In this document: one piece after another, positions 1 through 8,816 of the stretch
How positions within the stretch are numbered: the stretch's first letter is position 1
How the letters are laid out: every line of letters starts with the position of its first letter
Source: DASRDZ01 sp035652335
GTDB taxonomy: Bacteria > Chloroflexota > Dormibacteria > Aeolococcales > Aeolococcaceae
DNA: 64,000 bases
Direction of reading: 5' to 3'
NCBI GenBank assembly: GCA_035652335.1
Contig: DASRDZ010000037.1
Span: 1-64,000, forward strand
Translations under genes and position numbers: made by a program
Notes under the pieces: model-generated
The model's input: the letters and a program-made list of their open reading frames with translations, nothing else
Databases searched by the model: none
What the model was told of the DNA's origin: nothing

Positions 1-1311
1 GCCACCGACCTGTTCCTGCGCAACCCCTTCTGCCAGAACCTGCCGCGCAAGTTCAAGGTCTCCTTCTCCGGCTGCGCCTCCGACTGCGCGCTCGGCGCCA
101 TGCACGACATCGGCGCGGTGGCCCAGCTGCGCGACGGTGAGCGCGGCTTCAAGATCTGGGTGGGCGGCGGCCTGGGCAACTCGCCCCGCGCCGCCACGCT
201 GCTCTACGACTTCGTGCCGGTGCGCGAGTTCTACCCGGTCATCGAGGCCATCGTGCGCATCTTCGACGCGGACGGACCGCGCAAGAACCGCAACCGCGCG
301 CGCCTCAAGTTCCTCTTCGACAAGACGTACACGGCGGAGACCTTCCGCGCGCGCGTCGACGAGGTCGTCGCCGAGCTTCCCGAGGACGCCTGGTCGCATC
401 GCATCGCGCGCGAGCTCGACGAGCGCGTCGGCCGCGAGGCGGCCAACCGCGCCGAGGTGCAGCCGCTGGGCAACGTCATCTCGCTGGAGGAGGTGCGCCG
501 CGGCAGCGAGTACTCGCGCTGGCGCGTCACCAACGTCGCCGAGCATCGGGTGCAGGGCCACGCCATCGTCACCGTGCGGCTCACCCTCGGCGACATGACC
601 GCCGACCAGTTCCGTGTCGTCGCCGACGTCGCCCGCCGCTTCAGCCGCAGCGAGGTTCGCACCAGCGCCGGCCAGAACATGGTGCTGCGCGACGTGCGCC
701 TCACCGACCTGCCCGCTGTCTACGACGCGCTGGAGCCGCACGGGCTGGCGCGCAGCGAGGCGCTCGGCGTCCGCGACGTGGTCACCTGCCCGGGTGCCGA
801 CACCTGCAACCTCGGCATCACGTCGTCGCGCGGCCTGGGTCGCGCCGTCGGCCGCTGGCTCGACGAGAACCGCCTCGCCGACCTGCCCGCCTTCGCCGGC
901 ACCACCATCCGCGCCAGCGGCTGCCCCAACTCCTGCGGGCAGCATCACCTGGCCACCGTCGGCTTCTACGGCAACAACAAGAACGTCACCGACGAGCCGG
1001 TGCCGCACTACATGATGCTGCTCGCCGGCGGGATCGACTCCCGTGGCGCCCGGCTGGCCCAGCCGATCATCCGCATCCCGGCGCGTCGCGTGCCCCAGGC
1101 GCTCGACCTGCTCTGGGCGCGGTACCGCACCGACGCCCTGGTCGGCCAGACCTTCGCCGAGTGGATCGAGGCGGTCGACAAGGCCGAGGTCAAGGAGCTC
1201 CTCCTGCCGCTGCAGCTCTCCGAGGCGCCCAGCCGCGAGGAGGTCTACGACTGGGACCAGGACCACGTCTTCACCGGCAAGACCGGCGAAGGCGAGTGCG
1301 CCGCAGTCTGA
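1..1311 (+). CDS. Nitrite/sulfite reductase (siroheme, 4Fe-4S), 5' end missing
   Basis: The reading frame is open from base 1, so the gene starts outside the window and 436 C-terminal codons are present. It matches the ferredoxin-type nitrite/sulfite reductase family, which reduces nitrite to ammonia or sulfite to sulfide in the cytoplasm. The siroheme/4Fe-4S ligand pattern is intact: C-x5-C at residues 263 and 269 (TCPGADTC) and C-x3-C at 308 and 312 (GCPNSC), counted from base 1. An LPRKFKVSFSGC motif typical of the preceding half-domain lies at the very start. Sequence alone does not separate nitrite from sulfite specificity, and the partner genes lie outside the window. Confidence 0.93.
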   Translation, partial: ATDLFLRNPFCQNLPRKFKVSFSGCASDCALGAMHDIGAVAQLRDGERGFKIWVGGGLGNSPRAATLLYDFVPVREFYPVIEAIVRIFDADGPRKNRNRARLKFLFDKTYTAETFRARVDEVVAELPEDAWSHRIARELDERVGREAANRAEVQPLGNVISLEEVRRGSEYSRWRVTNVAEHRVQGHAIVTVRLTLGDMTADQFRVVADVARRFSRSEVRTSAGQNMVLRDVRLTDLPAVYDALEPHGLARSEALGVRDVVTCPGADTCNLGITSSRGLGRAVGRWLDENRLADLPAFAGTTIRASGCPNSCGQHHLATVGFYGNNKNVTDEPVPHYMMLLAGGIDSRGARLAQPIIRIPARRVPQALDLLWARYRTDALVGQTFAEWIEAVDKAEVKELLLPLQLSEAPSREEVYDWDQDHVFTGKTGEGECAAV

Positions 1312-1425
1312 GCTGACCGCAGGTCCGGCCACCGCCAGCGGGGCCATGCCATGCGACCCGTGTTCGTGGCACGCTTCGAGTCCGATGAGACGCGCTGGCG
1401 CGGCACACGGTGGGGCGCTCCCGAG

Positions 1426-2307
1426 ATGAGCGTCGACGAGCTGCTCGCCCTGGCGCGTGCCGGCGACCTGGAGGCATTCGCCGCCCGGCGCGGCGAGGTG
1501 CCGCAGGCGATCGCACATCTCCACGACGAGCGTGCTCTGGAGCTGGTGGGGCGGACGTGGCGGGTGTGGTCGACGCGCGGTGAGCTGGACGAGGGCGCGG
1601 AGGTGGCCGCCGCCGCGCTGGCCGCCTTCGGCGGCGAGTCGGTGTGGCGGGTGCGCGTGCTCTGCGCCGACGGGCTGCTCGCCTTTCGCGCGGGCGACCG
1701 CGACCGCTCGCTGTCGCGCAACGAGGACGCCCTGGCCCTGGCGCGCCGGCTCGACGACGTGCAGGGGGAGTGCGAGGCGCTGACGGGGCTGGCGCGCATC
1801 GCGCTGCGCGACGGGCGCTACGACGACGTGCTGTCCCTGGCGGCGAGCGCGCGGGCGCGGGCGCAGGCGGCCGGCGACCGCGCTGCGGAGGCGGCGCCGC
1901 TGCATCTCCAGGCCGCGGGCGCGCATCTCCGGCAGGAGTACGACACGGCGCGCGCCCTGTACCTGGAGAGCCTCTCCCTCAACGCCGAGCTGGGCAACGG
2001 CGGATGGGTGAAGATGGAGCAGCACAACCTCGGCTGGATCGAGGTGCATCGCGGCGACGTGGACAGCGCCGCCGGGTTCTTCACCCAGCGCGACGAGGGC
2101 GCCGACCGCGACGCCTACGGCGACGCCTGGCACGACATCAACTGGGCGGCGGTGTCGCTGCTGCGCGGTGATGCCGCGACGGCGCGCGGCCTCTTCGACT
2201 CCGGGATGCACAGCCTGGAGTCGATGGGCATGGCGCTCGATCCCGACGACCAGTTCGAGGTGGACTGGCTGCGCGACCGCCTGGCGCGCGGCGACCCCGG
2301 GTCCTGA
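1426..2307 (+). CDS. TPR-like helical repeat protein
   Basis: A 293-residue protein made almost entirely of alanine- and leucine-rich helix pairs, such as LLAFRAGDRDRSLSRNEDAL and LEALxGLARIALRDG-like units. They resemble the tetratricopeptide repeats seen in the C-terminal halves of LuxR/AfsR-type regulators. No DNA-binding or NTPase domain is attached, so it would act as a stand-alone scaffold. An in-frame ATG at 1351 would add 25 residues, but that extension is Arg/Trp-rich and unlike the rest, so 1426 is preferred. The gene lies 5 bases before the nucleotidyltransferase-like gene and may be co-transcribed with it. The function is unknown. Confidence 0.7.
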   Translation: MSVDELLALARAGDLEAFAARRGEVPQAIAHLHDERALELVGRTWRVWSTRGELDEGAEVAAAALAAFGGESVWRVRVLCADGLLAFRAGDRDRSLSRNEDALALARRLDDVQGECEALTGLARIALRDGRYDDVLSLAASARARAQAAGDRAAEAAPLHLQAAGAHLRQEYDTARALYLESLSLNAELGNGGWVKMEQHNLGWIEVHRGDVDSAAGFFTQRDEGADRDAYGDAWHDINWAAVSLLRGDAATARGLFDSGMHSLESMGMALDPDDQFEVDWLRDRLARGDPGS

Positions 2308-2312
2308 CCGCC

Positions 2313-3047
2313 GTGTTCACCATCGCCGAGCGCGAGTCGGCTCGTGACCACGTGCTCGCCATGGCTCGCGCCGACGGGCGGATCGTCGCCGCGGCGGTGA
2401 TCGGCTCGCTGGTCAGCGGAGGTGACCGCTGGTCCGACCTCGACCTCACCTTCGCCGTCGACGACCCCGTCCCGGTCGGCGCGGTGCTCGACGACTGGAC
2501 GGAGCGGCTCGCCGCCGACCTCGACGCCGCCGTCCTCTTCGACCTCCCGGCCGGGCACATCGTCTACCGCGTCTTCCTGCTCGCCGGCGGCCTGCAGATG
2601 GACCTCTCCTTCACGCCGGCTGCGGAGTTCGGCGCCGGCGGTCCGCGCTTCCGGCTCGTCTTCGGCGAGGAGCGCATGCACCACGAGCCGGGGCCCGCAC
2701 CCACTGGCGATCTGTTCGGCTGGGCCGCGGTCTACGTCCGCGAGGCGCGCGCGTGCATCGAGCGCGGCCGCCTCTGGCAGGCGGAGCACGCGATCAACGC
2801 CATCCGCGAGAGCGCGCTCGCCATCGCCTGCGCGCGACGCGGGCTGCCCGCGCGTTTCGGCCGCGGCCTCGACGACCTGCCGCCCGACGTCCTCGCCGGC
2901 TTCGACGCCGTCCGGGTGACCGCACGCGACCGCGACGCGCTGCGCGAGGCGCTCACCCGTGCCACCGAGGCGCTGCTGCGCGAGGCCGAGGACACCGTCC
3001 CGACCGCTGCTCGCGTCGCCACCCGTCTGCGCGCGCTGCTCGACTGA
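2313..3047 (+). CDS. Nucleotidyltransferase-fold protein (aminoglycoside-type)
   Basis: A 244-residue protein with the polymerase-beta nucleotidyltransferase signature near the N-terminus: GS at about residue 31, then an SDLDLTF motif with the D-x-D metal-binding pair, and a further acidic position in LQMDLSF. The helical C-terminal half resembles the substrate domain of kanamycin- or streptomycin-type nucleotidyltransferases. The family transfers an NMP to a small molecule or protein. The true substrate cannot be read from sequence, and drug resistance should not be assumed. The start is GTG, 5 bases after the TPR gene, which suggests an operon. Confidence 0.75.
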   Translation: MFTIAERESARDHVLAMARADGRIVAAAVIGSLVSGGDRWSDLDLTFAVDDPVPVGAVLDDWTERLAADLDAAVLFDLPAGHIVYRVFLLAGGLQMDLSFTPAAEFGAGGPRFRLVFGEERMHHEPGPAPTGDLFGWAAVYVREARACIERGRLWQAEHAINAIRESALAIACARRGLPARFGRGLDDLPPDVLAGFDAVRVTARDRDALREALTRATEALLREAEDTVPTAARVATRLRALLD

Positions 3048-3133
3048 CTCGCGGACTCGGGGAGACCAATGGCCGGTGCGGGGCGGGAGGAAGGACCCTT
3101 GTCCGCGCGCCGGCTCGGGTCGAGCATCGACGC

Positions 3134-3772
3134 ATGGCAGGCGACGGATTGGCAGTCAGCAGTCCGGTGAGCGCGACGCGCGGCGCCGTCGACCTCTTCT
3201 GGCTTCCGCTCGGTGCCGGCGGGCATTCAGTCCGCTGGAACGGCCGGGTCTACGAGGCGCTTGCCGCACGGCACCAGCACCGACCCGCCCGCAGCCTGTA
3301 CCACTCCGCACTGACGGTCCATCTCGACGGGGTCAGCCACGTCATCGAGATGGCGCCTGTGTGGAACGAGTCCGCCCCCGATCGCGGAGTGGTCTGCGAA
3401 GGGCCAGTCGCCGCGCCATGGCTGGGGAGGCTGCGGGCATTCCGCTACGAGGTCCGTTGCTGGCGTGAGGGCCGCATCCCCGACGCAGAGGAAGCCGTCG
3501 AGAGCCCACGACGGGTCAGCGCCGACCGCGACACGGCCGCGGGGGTGCTCGACCTGGTTCCGCGGGTTCCCCGACTGACCTGGGGGCGCGACGAGATGGG
3601 CACCGGCGAGATGTGGAACTCCAACTCGCTCGTCTCGTGGCTGCTCTGTGGCGCCGGGCTCGACATGGCGGCGATCCAGCCGCCGCTGGGTGGCAGCGCG
3701 CCGGGATGGTCGGCCGGGCTCGCGCTGGGCGTCCCCGACCCCGACAGGTTCTCCCTGCGTCGCTCCAGGTGA
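3134..3772 (+). CDS. Conserved hypothetical protein
   Basis: A 212-residue soluble protein with no signal peptide or TM segment. It shows ordered alternating beta/alpha character, a GEMWNSNSLVSWLL stretch and several conserved-looking Trp, His and Glu positions. I do not recognise a named family with confidence. The ATG at 3134 is preferred over a long upstream extension that overlaps the preceding gene in another frame and is Arg-rich. The stop lies 50 bases from the end of the convergent VHL-domain gene. Confidence 0.55.
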   Translation: MAGDGLAVSSPVSATRGAVDLFWLPLGAGGHSVRWNGRVYEALAARHQHRPARSLYHSALTVHLDGVSHVIEMAPVWNESAPDRGVVCEGPVAAPWLGRLRAFRYEVRCWREGRIPDAEEAVESPRRVSADRDTAAGVLDLVPRVPRLTWGRDEMGTGEMWNSNSLVSWLLCGAGLDMAAIQPPLGGSAPGWSAGLALGVPDPDRFSLRRSR

Positions 3773-3821
3773 GCCAGCTCTGCGCTGTTTCCGCCGGCGC
3801 GAGCGCACGGTCGTGGGCGAG

Positions 3822-4799
3822 CTACCCGGTGGGCCCGGAGTCGTAGCCGGGCGGCGACGTCGACGGGGGAGTGGGCCCGGCGTCGTAGCCCGGTGGCGAC
3901 GTCGAGGGCGGCGTCGGTCCGGCGTCGTAGCCGGGCGGGCTCGTCGATGGTGGAGTGGAGTGGAGGTCGTAGCCGGTCGGGCTGGTGGACGGCGGAGTGG
4001 ACTGCAGGTCGTAGCCGGATGGACTGGTCGACGGCGGGGTCGACTGCAGGTCGTATCCGGACGGGGACCCGCCCACCTGTGCATCGAGGGGCGACGCACC
4101 GGGCGGGAGCTGCGGGCTGTTGCGTCCGGGTATCCAACCCTGCGCGGCTGCGATCGCGGCGAGGGCCGCCGCTGCGGCCGCGGCGACGGCCGCCGCGATG
4201 AGCGTCACCGGCGGACCGTTGCCGCTCGGCGAGGTAGCGGTCGGCGTCGTACCGGTTGGCGATCCCGGGCCGGTGCCCGGTCCACCGCTCGACGCTCCGC
4301 CCGCGGCGCCGGCGACGTCCTGCGACGCCGTCGTGCCGTCGCCGGTCGTGCTCTCGCTCGTCGCCGTGTCGCTGCCGCCTGTGGCCGTCGACGACGCGGC
4401 CGTGCCTGCCGCATCGGCAACCGTCACCGTCGCCGACGTGGCCGCCGTGACGTAGAAGGTCAGGCAGTTCCCGCTCAGGTCGGCGACCACCCACGGATGG
4501 GTGATCCAGGTCTTCTGGCTGTACGACCCGCCGCTGGCCACCTTCTCGTAGAAGACACGCTTGCCGGAGAAGTCGAGCCAGAGCGTCTGCACCGTGATCG
4601 AGGAGTGGTTGACGAACTCGATGACCGCCGGTGTGTTGTCGTTGAGCGAGCGGTGGCCCGCCTGCTGCGCGCAGCTGGCATCGGGAACCGGACCGTCCGC
4701 GTGTGCGGGCGGTGCCAGCAGTGCGCTCGCCGCCAGCGCGGCCACGGCGGCGCCCGTCAGGGTGACGGCTCTGGCAAAACGGCGACGCGGTCGCATCAC
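3822..4799 (-). CDS. Secreted/anchored VHL-beta-like domain protein with Pro-rich repeat tail
   Basis: A 325-residue protein. Residues 1-34 form a signal peptide ending in AHA. Residues about 47-117 resemble the von Hippel-Lindau beta domain: an IEFVNHSS strand, then WLDFSGK, a Tyr, GGSYSQKTW and PWVVADLSGNC. A Ser/Thr/Gly linker follows to about 195, then an alanine-rich TM segment (198-220). Six 14-residue repeats of the form GYDxxxTPPSTSPx fill 248-325. If the signal peptide and TM are both used, the VHL domain faces outside and the repeats face inside. In eukaryotes VHL-beta recognises hydroxyproline. Small secreted VHL-beta proteins occur in bacteria with unknown roles. The gene is monocistronic and convergent with its left neighbour. 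Confidence 0.75.
   Translation of the reverse strand: MMRPRRRFARAVTLTGAAVAALAASALLAPPAHADGPVPDASCAQQAGHRSLNDNTPAVIEFVNHSSITVQTLWLDFSGKRVFYEKVASGGSYSQKTWITHPWVVADLSGNCLTFYVTAATSATVTVADAAGTAASSTATGGSDTATSESTTGDGTTASQDVAGAAGGASSGGPGTGPGSPTGTTPTATSPSGNGPPVTLIAAAVAAAAAAALAAIAAAQGWIPGRNSPQLPPGASPLDAQVGGSPSGYDLQSTPPSTSPSGYDLQSTPPSTSPTGYDLHSTPPSTSPPGYDAGPTPPSTSPPGYDAGPTPPSTSPPGYDSGPTG
3825..4058 (-). repeat. 42-bp coding tandem repeat, six copies
   Basis: The 3' end of the VHL-domain gene consists of five full 42-bp units and one partial unit. They encode GYD-(LQS/LHS/AGP/SGP)-TPPSTSP repeats starting at residues 248, 262, 276, 290, 304 and 318. Variation is grouped: the first three units carry LQ/LH and the last three AG/SG, which suggests stepwise duplication. 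Confidence 0.9.
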
Positions 4800-4859
4800 G
4801 CGAGTGTAGGCGCGGCCGTGGACCGATCACGGTAGAGATATGTCAAGTGCCGTAAAGCG

Positions 4860-5678
4860 TCAGGCGCGGGTGGCGCGCAGCAGGTTGACGAGCGCGCCGA
4901 CCATCAGCGCCTGCGCCGTGCAGTAGATCCAGGCCACCAGCACGAAGACGGCGGTGAGCAGGCGTGCACCGCTGCTGATCGATTCCGAGACCGCCGCATA
5001 CAGCGGGAAGACGAAGGCGAGCCCGACGATGAGGCCGCTCGCCAGCGCCGACCCGGGGAAGATCATCGCCACGGGATCGCGCCGGCTGGGCGCGCGCCGG
5101 TAGAGGAACCCGATGAGCCAGGTCAGACCGATCCACAGCGCGACAGGGACCAGCCAGATGGGGATCTTCGACTGCCTCGCGCCCAGGCTGACTCCCGCCG
5201 CGAGATAGGTTGCCCCGATCAGCGGGAAGGGCAGCATCAGCCCGCGCAGGCGTTGCTGCACGAAGCTGCGGTCGGGCAGGTGATGGATGCGGTTGAGCGC
5301 GAAGCCGATGGTCGAGAACAGCCCCGTGCTGAACCAGAAGAGGCTCACCACCGAGGCCACCGCGATGAGGACGACGTGGCTCCCGGTGCCGCTCACCAGC
5401 TGGCCCACCGCGCCCTGCAGGTCGCTGGGGAAGAGGTGGACGAGCATCGACCTGACGGCGTCGAAGCGCCGCACGTTGCGCGCGACCAGCCCCCAGAGGC
5501 TGAGGACGCCGAGCAGCAGGGGCATGAGGGCCACGAACAGGCTGAAGGCGACCATGGTCGCGTACTGCGACGCGCCCGAGCTGAGGTAGGCGTGGCCGAA
5601 GCGGGCCAAGGCGGCGCGCCATCCCCCGTGGAGCCGGAGGGGCGCGTCGGCGCTCTGGGTCGGGGTGGACATCGTCAT
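4860..5678 (-). CDS. YihY/BrkB family integral membrane protein
   Basis: A 272-residue polytopic protein. Its six hydrophobic helices and motifs such as ASQYATMVAFSLFVALMPLL near the N-terminus and SLFWFSTGLFSTI in the second helix are characteristic of the YihY/BrkB family (formerly misnamed RNase BN). The family's transport substrate is not established. The start at 5678 (or 5672) removes a basic, unlikely N-terminal extension. The gene is divergent from the sulfatase gene across a 75-bp shared promoter region. Confidence 0.85.
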   Translation of the reverse strand: MTMSTPTQSADAPLRLHGGWRAALARFGHAYLSSGASQYATMVAFSLFVALMPLLLGVLSLWGLVARNVRRFDAVRSMLVHLFPSDLQGAVGQLVSGTGSHVVLIAVASVVSLFWFSTGLFSTIGFALNRIHHLPDRSFVQQRLRGLMLPFPLIGATYLAAGVSLGARQSKIPIWLVPVALWIGLTWLIGFLYRRAPSRRDPVAMIFPGSALASGLIVGLAFVFPLYAAVSESISSGARLLTAVFVLVAWIYCTAQALMVGALVNLLRATRA

Positions 5679-5753
5679 GGCGCCGTGTACCACAGCCGGC
5701 GGGCCTGTGGCCACCCGCGCCGTCCCGCCCGAATTTGTAAGAATTCCGTCCCA

Positions 5754-7220
5754 ATGCGCGTTCTCTATGTGGACTGCGACACCCTGCGGGCCGACCACCT
5801 CGGCTGCTACGGCTACCACCGGGACACCTCGCCGACCGTCGACGCGCTCGCCGCCGAGGGCGTTCGCTACACCCGCTGCTACGCCAGCGACGTGCCCTGC
5901 CTGCCGTCACGCACGGCGCTGTTCTCGGGGCGCTTCGGGATGCGCACGGGCGTGGTCACCCACGCCGGGCGCTCGGCGCAGGTGCGCTATCCCGGCGACG
6001 GCCACGACACCGACCCGGCGCGTGCACCGCTGATGCTGGCGCTCGCCAACCGGGGAATGCGCACGGTGTCCTTCAGCACCTTCCACCAGCGCCATCTCGC
6101 CTGGCACTTCACCTCCGGCTGGAACGAGGTGCACCGCTTCAGCAACCGCATCGGCGACGAGATCGCCACCGACCTGGAGGGGCCGGCGCGGCGATGGCTG
6201 GAGCAGAACGGGCGCGAGGACGACTGGCTGCTCCACCTGCACTTCTGGGATCCGCACACGGTGTACCGGACTCCGGAGTCCTTCGGGAAGCCGTTCGAGG
6301 ACGTGGCGGCCGGCGACTTCCCGTCGCAGGAGACGCTCGACGCCGCGCAGGAGACGTACGGGCCGCTCGGCGCGCGCGACCTCACCAGCATGCTGACCTT
6401 CTCGCCGTGGCATCCGGAGCAGATGCGCACGCGCGACGACTTCAAGCGCTGGATCGACGGCTACGACACGGGCATCCGCTTCTTCGACGACTCACTGTCG
6501 CGCATCGTCGCCACCCTCGACGAGCTCGGCGTCCTCGACGAGACCGCTATCGTGATCAGCACCGACCACGGCGAGAACCAGGGGGAGCTGAACCTCTACG
6601 GCGCACATCTCACCGCCGACCAGCCGACCAACCGGCTGCCGCTCATCGTGCGCTGGCCGGGACGCGACCGGGGCACGGTGCGCGACGACCTGCTCTACCA
6701 CCTCGACCTGGCGCCGACGCTCTGCGAGCTGCTCGGCGTGGAGGCGCCGGCGGCCTGGGACGGCACGTCCTTCGCGCCCACGCTGTCCGGTGCCGATCCC
6801 GCCGTGGTGCGGCCGTATCTGGTGCTCGGGCAGGGAGCTTGGTTCGTGCAGCGCGCCGTGGTGCGCGGCTCGCACATGTACATCCGCACGCTGCACAAGG
6901 CGCTCGACCCGATGCCCGACGAGCTGCTCTTCGACCTCGACGCCGACCCCCACGAGGAGCGCAACCTGGTGGCGTCGGAGCCCGCACTGGCGGCGGAGTT
7001 GTCGCGGCTGATGCTCGACTGGTGGTGCGACGTCGCCGCCGACGCAGGGCGCGACCCGCTCCTCGACGTGTGTCGCGAAGGCGGGTCGCTCTACGTGCGG
7101 CAGTCGAAGGACCACTATCTGCGGGTGCTGCGCGACACCGGACGTGAGGGAGCGGCGCGCGAGCTGGAGAGCCGCTGGTTGCGGCCGGTCATCGATCGCT
7201 TCGACCTGACCCGGTACTAG
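5754..7220 (+). CDS. Type I (formylglycine) sulfatase family hydrolase
   Basis: A 488-residue protein of the alkaline phosphatase/sulfatase superfamily. Metal ligands appear at the N-terminus (VDCDTLRADHLGCYGY). The C-x-P-x-R maturation motif is CLPSR with Cys49, the residue that would be converted to formylglycine, and a second metal motif is STDHGEN at about 262. The family hydrolyses sulfate esters or, in some branches, phosphonates or phosphodiesters. No signal peptide is seen, so the enzyme is probably cytoplasmic. No formylglycine-generating enzyme gene lies nearby, so activation would need one elsewhere in the genome. Confidence 0.9.
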   Translation: MRVLYVDCDTLRADHLGCYGYHRDTSPTVDALAAEGVRYTRCYASDVPCLPSRTALFSGRFGMRTGVVTHAGRSAQVRYPGDGHDTDPARAPLMLALANRGMRTVSFSTFHQRHLAWHFTSGWNEVHRFSNRIGDEIATDLEGPARRWLEQNGREDDWLLHLHFWDPHTVYRTPESFGKPFEDVAAGDFPSQETLDAAQETYGPLGARDLTSMLTFSPWHPEQMRTRDDFKRWIDGYDTGIRFFDDSLSRIVATLDELGVLDETAIVISTDHGENQGELNLYGAHLTADQPTNRLPLIVRWPGRDRGTVRDDLLYHLDLAPTLCELLGVEAPAAWDGTSFAPTLSGADPAVVRPYLVLGQGAWFVQRAVVRGSHMYIRTLHKALDPMPDELLFDLDADPHEERNLVASEPALAAELSRLMLDWWCDVAADAGRDPLLDVCREGGSLYVRQSKDHYLRVLRDTGREGAARELESRWLRPVIDRFDLTRY

Positions 7221-7226
7221 CGCCGG

Positions 7227-7880
7227 TCAGCCCCGGCGAGACGCGCTCTCAGCGTGCGAGGACTGCAAGGCGTCGACCGTGATGCGGCGCCGGGGCATCC
7301 ACGTCGACTCCAGCAGCTCGCGAACGGGTGCCGGCATGTGGCCGGAGAAGAAGGCGACGTCGTCCTCCGGCGCATCGTCGAGCACCCATGGCAGGAAGGC
7401 CTGCGGCGGGTTTGTCCTGGCCGACTCCGCCTGGAAGAAGGCGACATCGTCCAGGGTGAACGCCTCGGGGGTCAGCGGGAGCACGTCGGCCTCCTCGTGG
7501 GCGAGGTGGGTCTCGACCGCTGCTCGCAATCTCTGGAGAGCCTCGCCGGCAGCGCCGGTCCCGGGCGTCGTCGCGCGTGAGACGGCGTCGAACTCGTCCA
7601 TGGCCGCGGCCATGGCCAGGTGCTCCTGCCCGTTCCGGGTGAGGAGGGGTCGGACCCGGTCGCCGAGGCGCTCCGCCATGAGGGGCCACACGACCGAGTC
7701 TTCGAACTCGTGGTGGTGGTGGAGCTGGGTCGCCGTCTCGGCCCAGTACGCCGACAGTGCGGCAGGGGCGGTCTCCCGACCCTCGGCGGACGCAGCCGAG
7801 AGGCGGTCGAGGTCCCGGCGCACCGCCCGGTGAACGGCGAGCTGGACGGTCCATCCGGGGTTCCGTGGAGTGGTTGCCAT
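7227..7880 (-). CDS. Hemerythrin HHE-domain protein
   Basis: A 217-residue helical protein with hemerythrin-like iron ligands in order: a His in QLAVHRAVRRDL, HHxxE in QLHHHHEFEDSVVWP, a His in GQEHLAMAAAM and HxxxE in THLAHEEADVLP. Hemerythrin-like proteins bind a di-iron centre and sense or carry O2, NO or peroxide. The start is fixed by GGAGG nine bases before ATG 7880; an upstream in-frame ATG at 7889 would sit on top of that ribosome site. The gene is divergent from a TetR regulator with a palindrome between the two, so it is the likely regulatory target. Confidence 0.85.
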   Translation of the reverse strand: MATTPRNPGWTVQLAVHRAVRRDLDRLSAASAEGRETAPAALSAYWAETATQLHHHHEFEDSVVWPLMAERLGDRVRPLLTRNGQEHLAMAAAMDEFDAVSRATTPGTGAAGEALQRLRAAVETHLAHEEADVLPLTPEAFTLDDVAFFQAESARTNPPQAFLPWVLDDAPEDDVAFFSGHMPAPVRELLESTWMPRRRITVDALQSSHAESASRRG

Positions 7881-7915
7881 GGCCGACATCCTCCGGCGAG
7901 CTTTAGAGTAGAGCG

Positions 7916-7933
7916 TGATTCTGCGCAGAATCA
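7916..7933. promoter_or_regulatory. 18-bp perfect palindrome, putative TetR operator
   Basis: TGATTCTGCGCAGAATCA is a perfect inverted repeat placed between the divergent hemerythrin-like and TetR genes. It covers the expected -35 zone of the TetR promoter, whose -10 candidate TAATGT (7939-7944) lies 6 bases before the ATG. It also sits just upstream of a TACTCT-like -10 for the minus-strand gene. Position and symmetry fit autoregulation by the adjacent TetR protein; the binding itself is inferred. Confidence 0.7.
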
Positions 7934-7950
7934 TGATCTAATGTCAATCC

Positions 7951-8598
7951 ATGACCGCCAAGGCGCCGTACGACGCCCGACGCCGCCGCGCACGCGCGGA
8001 GGAGGAGCGCAGAGCCACCCGTCTGCGCGTCGTCGAGGGGGCCCGCCGGCTCTTCCTGAGCCGCGGCTACGTCGCCACCACCATGGCCGACGTCGCCAAG
8101 GAGGCGGGGGTTGCCCTGCAGTCCGTCTACAAGGCTGGGCGGAGCAAGGCCGACCTCCTCCACCTGGTGACGGACCTGGCCGTCGCCGGCGACGACCAGG
8201 AGGTGATGCTCCTGGACCGGCCGAGCTACCAGGCCGTCGCGCGGGAGGCGAGCCCCGAACGCCAGGTCCAGATGATCGCGGCCCTGATCGCGGCCACCAT
8301 GGAGCGGCTTGCTCCCGTCTGGCTGGCCTACCGAGAGGCGGCGGCGGTCGACGCCAAGGCAGCCGCCAACCTGGTCGCCGCGCACCAGCGCCGGCACACG
8401 ACCTTTGGCGGCATGATCCGCATGCTTCCCGAGCGGCGGCTGCGACGGCCCTTCGAGGAGAGCGTCGACACGGCATGGGCCATCGGGAGCATCGATGTCT
8501 TCCTCCTCCTGCGCTCGCTGCGGGGGTGGGATGCCGGCGCGTACTCGGAGTGGCTCAGCCGCACGCTGGTGGATCAGCTCCTGGCTCCCGAGGGGTGA
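7951..8598 (+). CDS. TetR/AcrR family transcriptional regulator
   Basis: A 215-residue regulator. Residues about 24-70 form the TetR helix-turn-helix (ARRLFLSRGYVATTMADVAKEAGV followed by SVYKAGRSKADLLH), and the rest is the helical ligand-binding and dimerisation domain. An Arg-rich N-terminal arm precedes the HTH. The gene appears leaderless: -10 candidate TAATGT, 6 bases, then ATG. It most likely represses itself and the divergent hemerythrin-like gene through the palindrome at 7916-7933. The ligand is unknown. Confidence 0.9.
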   Translation: MTAKAPYDARRRRARAEEERRATRLRVVEGARRLFLSRGYVATTMADVAKEAGVALQSVYKAGRSKADLLHLVTDLAVAGDDQEVMLLDRPSYQAVAREASPERQVQMIAALIAATMERLAPVWLAYREAAAVDAKAAANLVAAHQRRHTTFGGMIRMLPERRLRRPFEESVDTAWAIGSIDVFLLLRSLRGWDAGAYSEWLSRTLVDQLLAPEG

Positions 8599-8773
8599 TC
8601 ACCTCGGGGCGACACCGACGCCGGTCAGGCGCCGGAGCGGCAGGCGGGATTCGCAGGCCGCCGCGCCATCCCCCTGTGAATCGAGACATGGTTGACACGA
8701 ATCGCCGGTCGGTGACCCGATAGCGAACAGGAAGGCCGTTCTTGTCGGGCGTTCCACAGGAAGTGGTCGCCAC

Positions 8774-8786
8774 TACAATGAGCGCC
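8774..8786 (+). promoter_or_regulatory. Putative -10 box for lipoprotein gene
   Basis: TACAAT at 8774-8779 places a start of transcription near 8787, about 30 bases before the ATG at 8817. No clear -35 is seen. Confidence 0.35.
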
Positions 8787-8816
8787 TCAACCGATCCGAC
8801 AGCGGGGGCCAGGGCG

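Noticed and set aside
2313..3047. Antibiotic resistance gene call for the nucleotidyltransferase
   Set aside because: The fold is shared by many substrates; no drug-specific residues could be identified.
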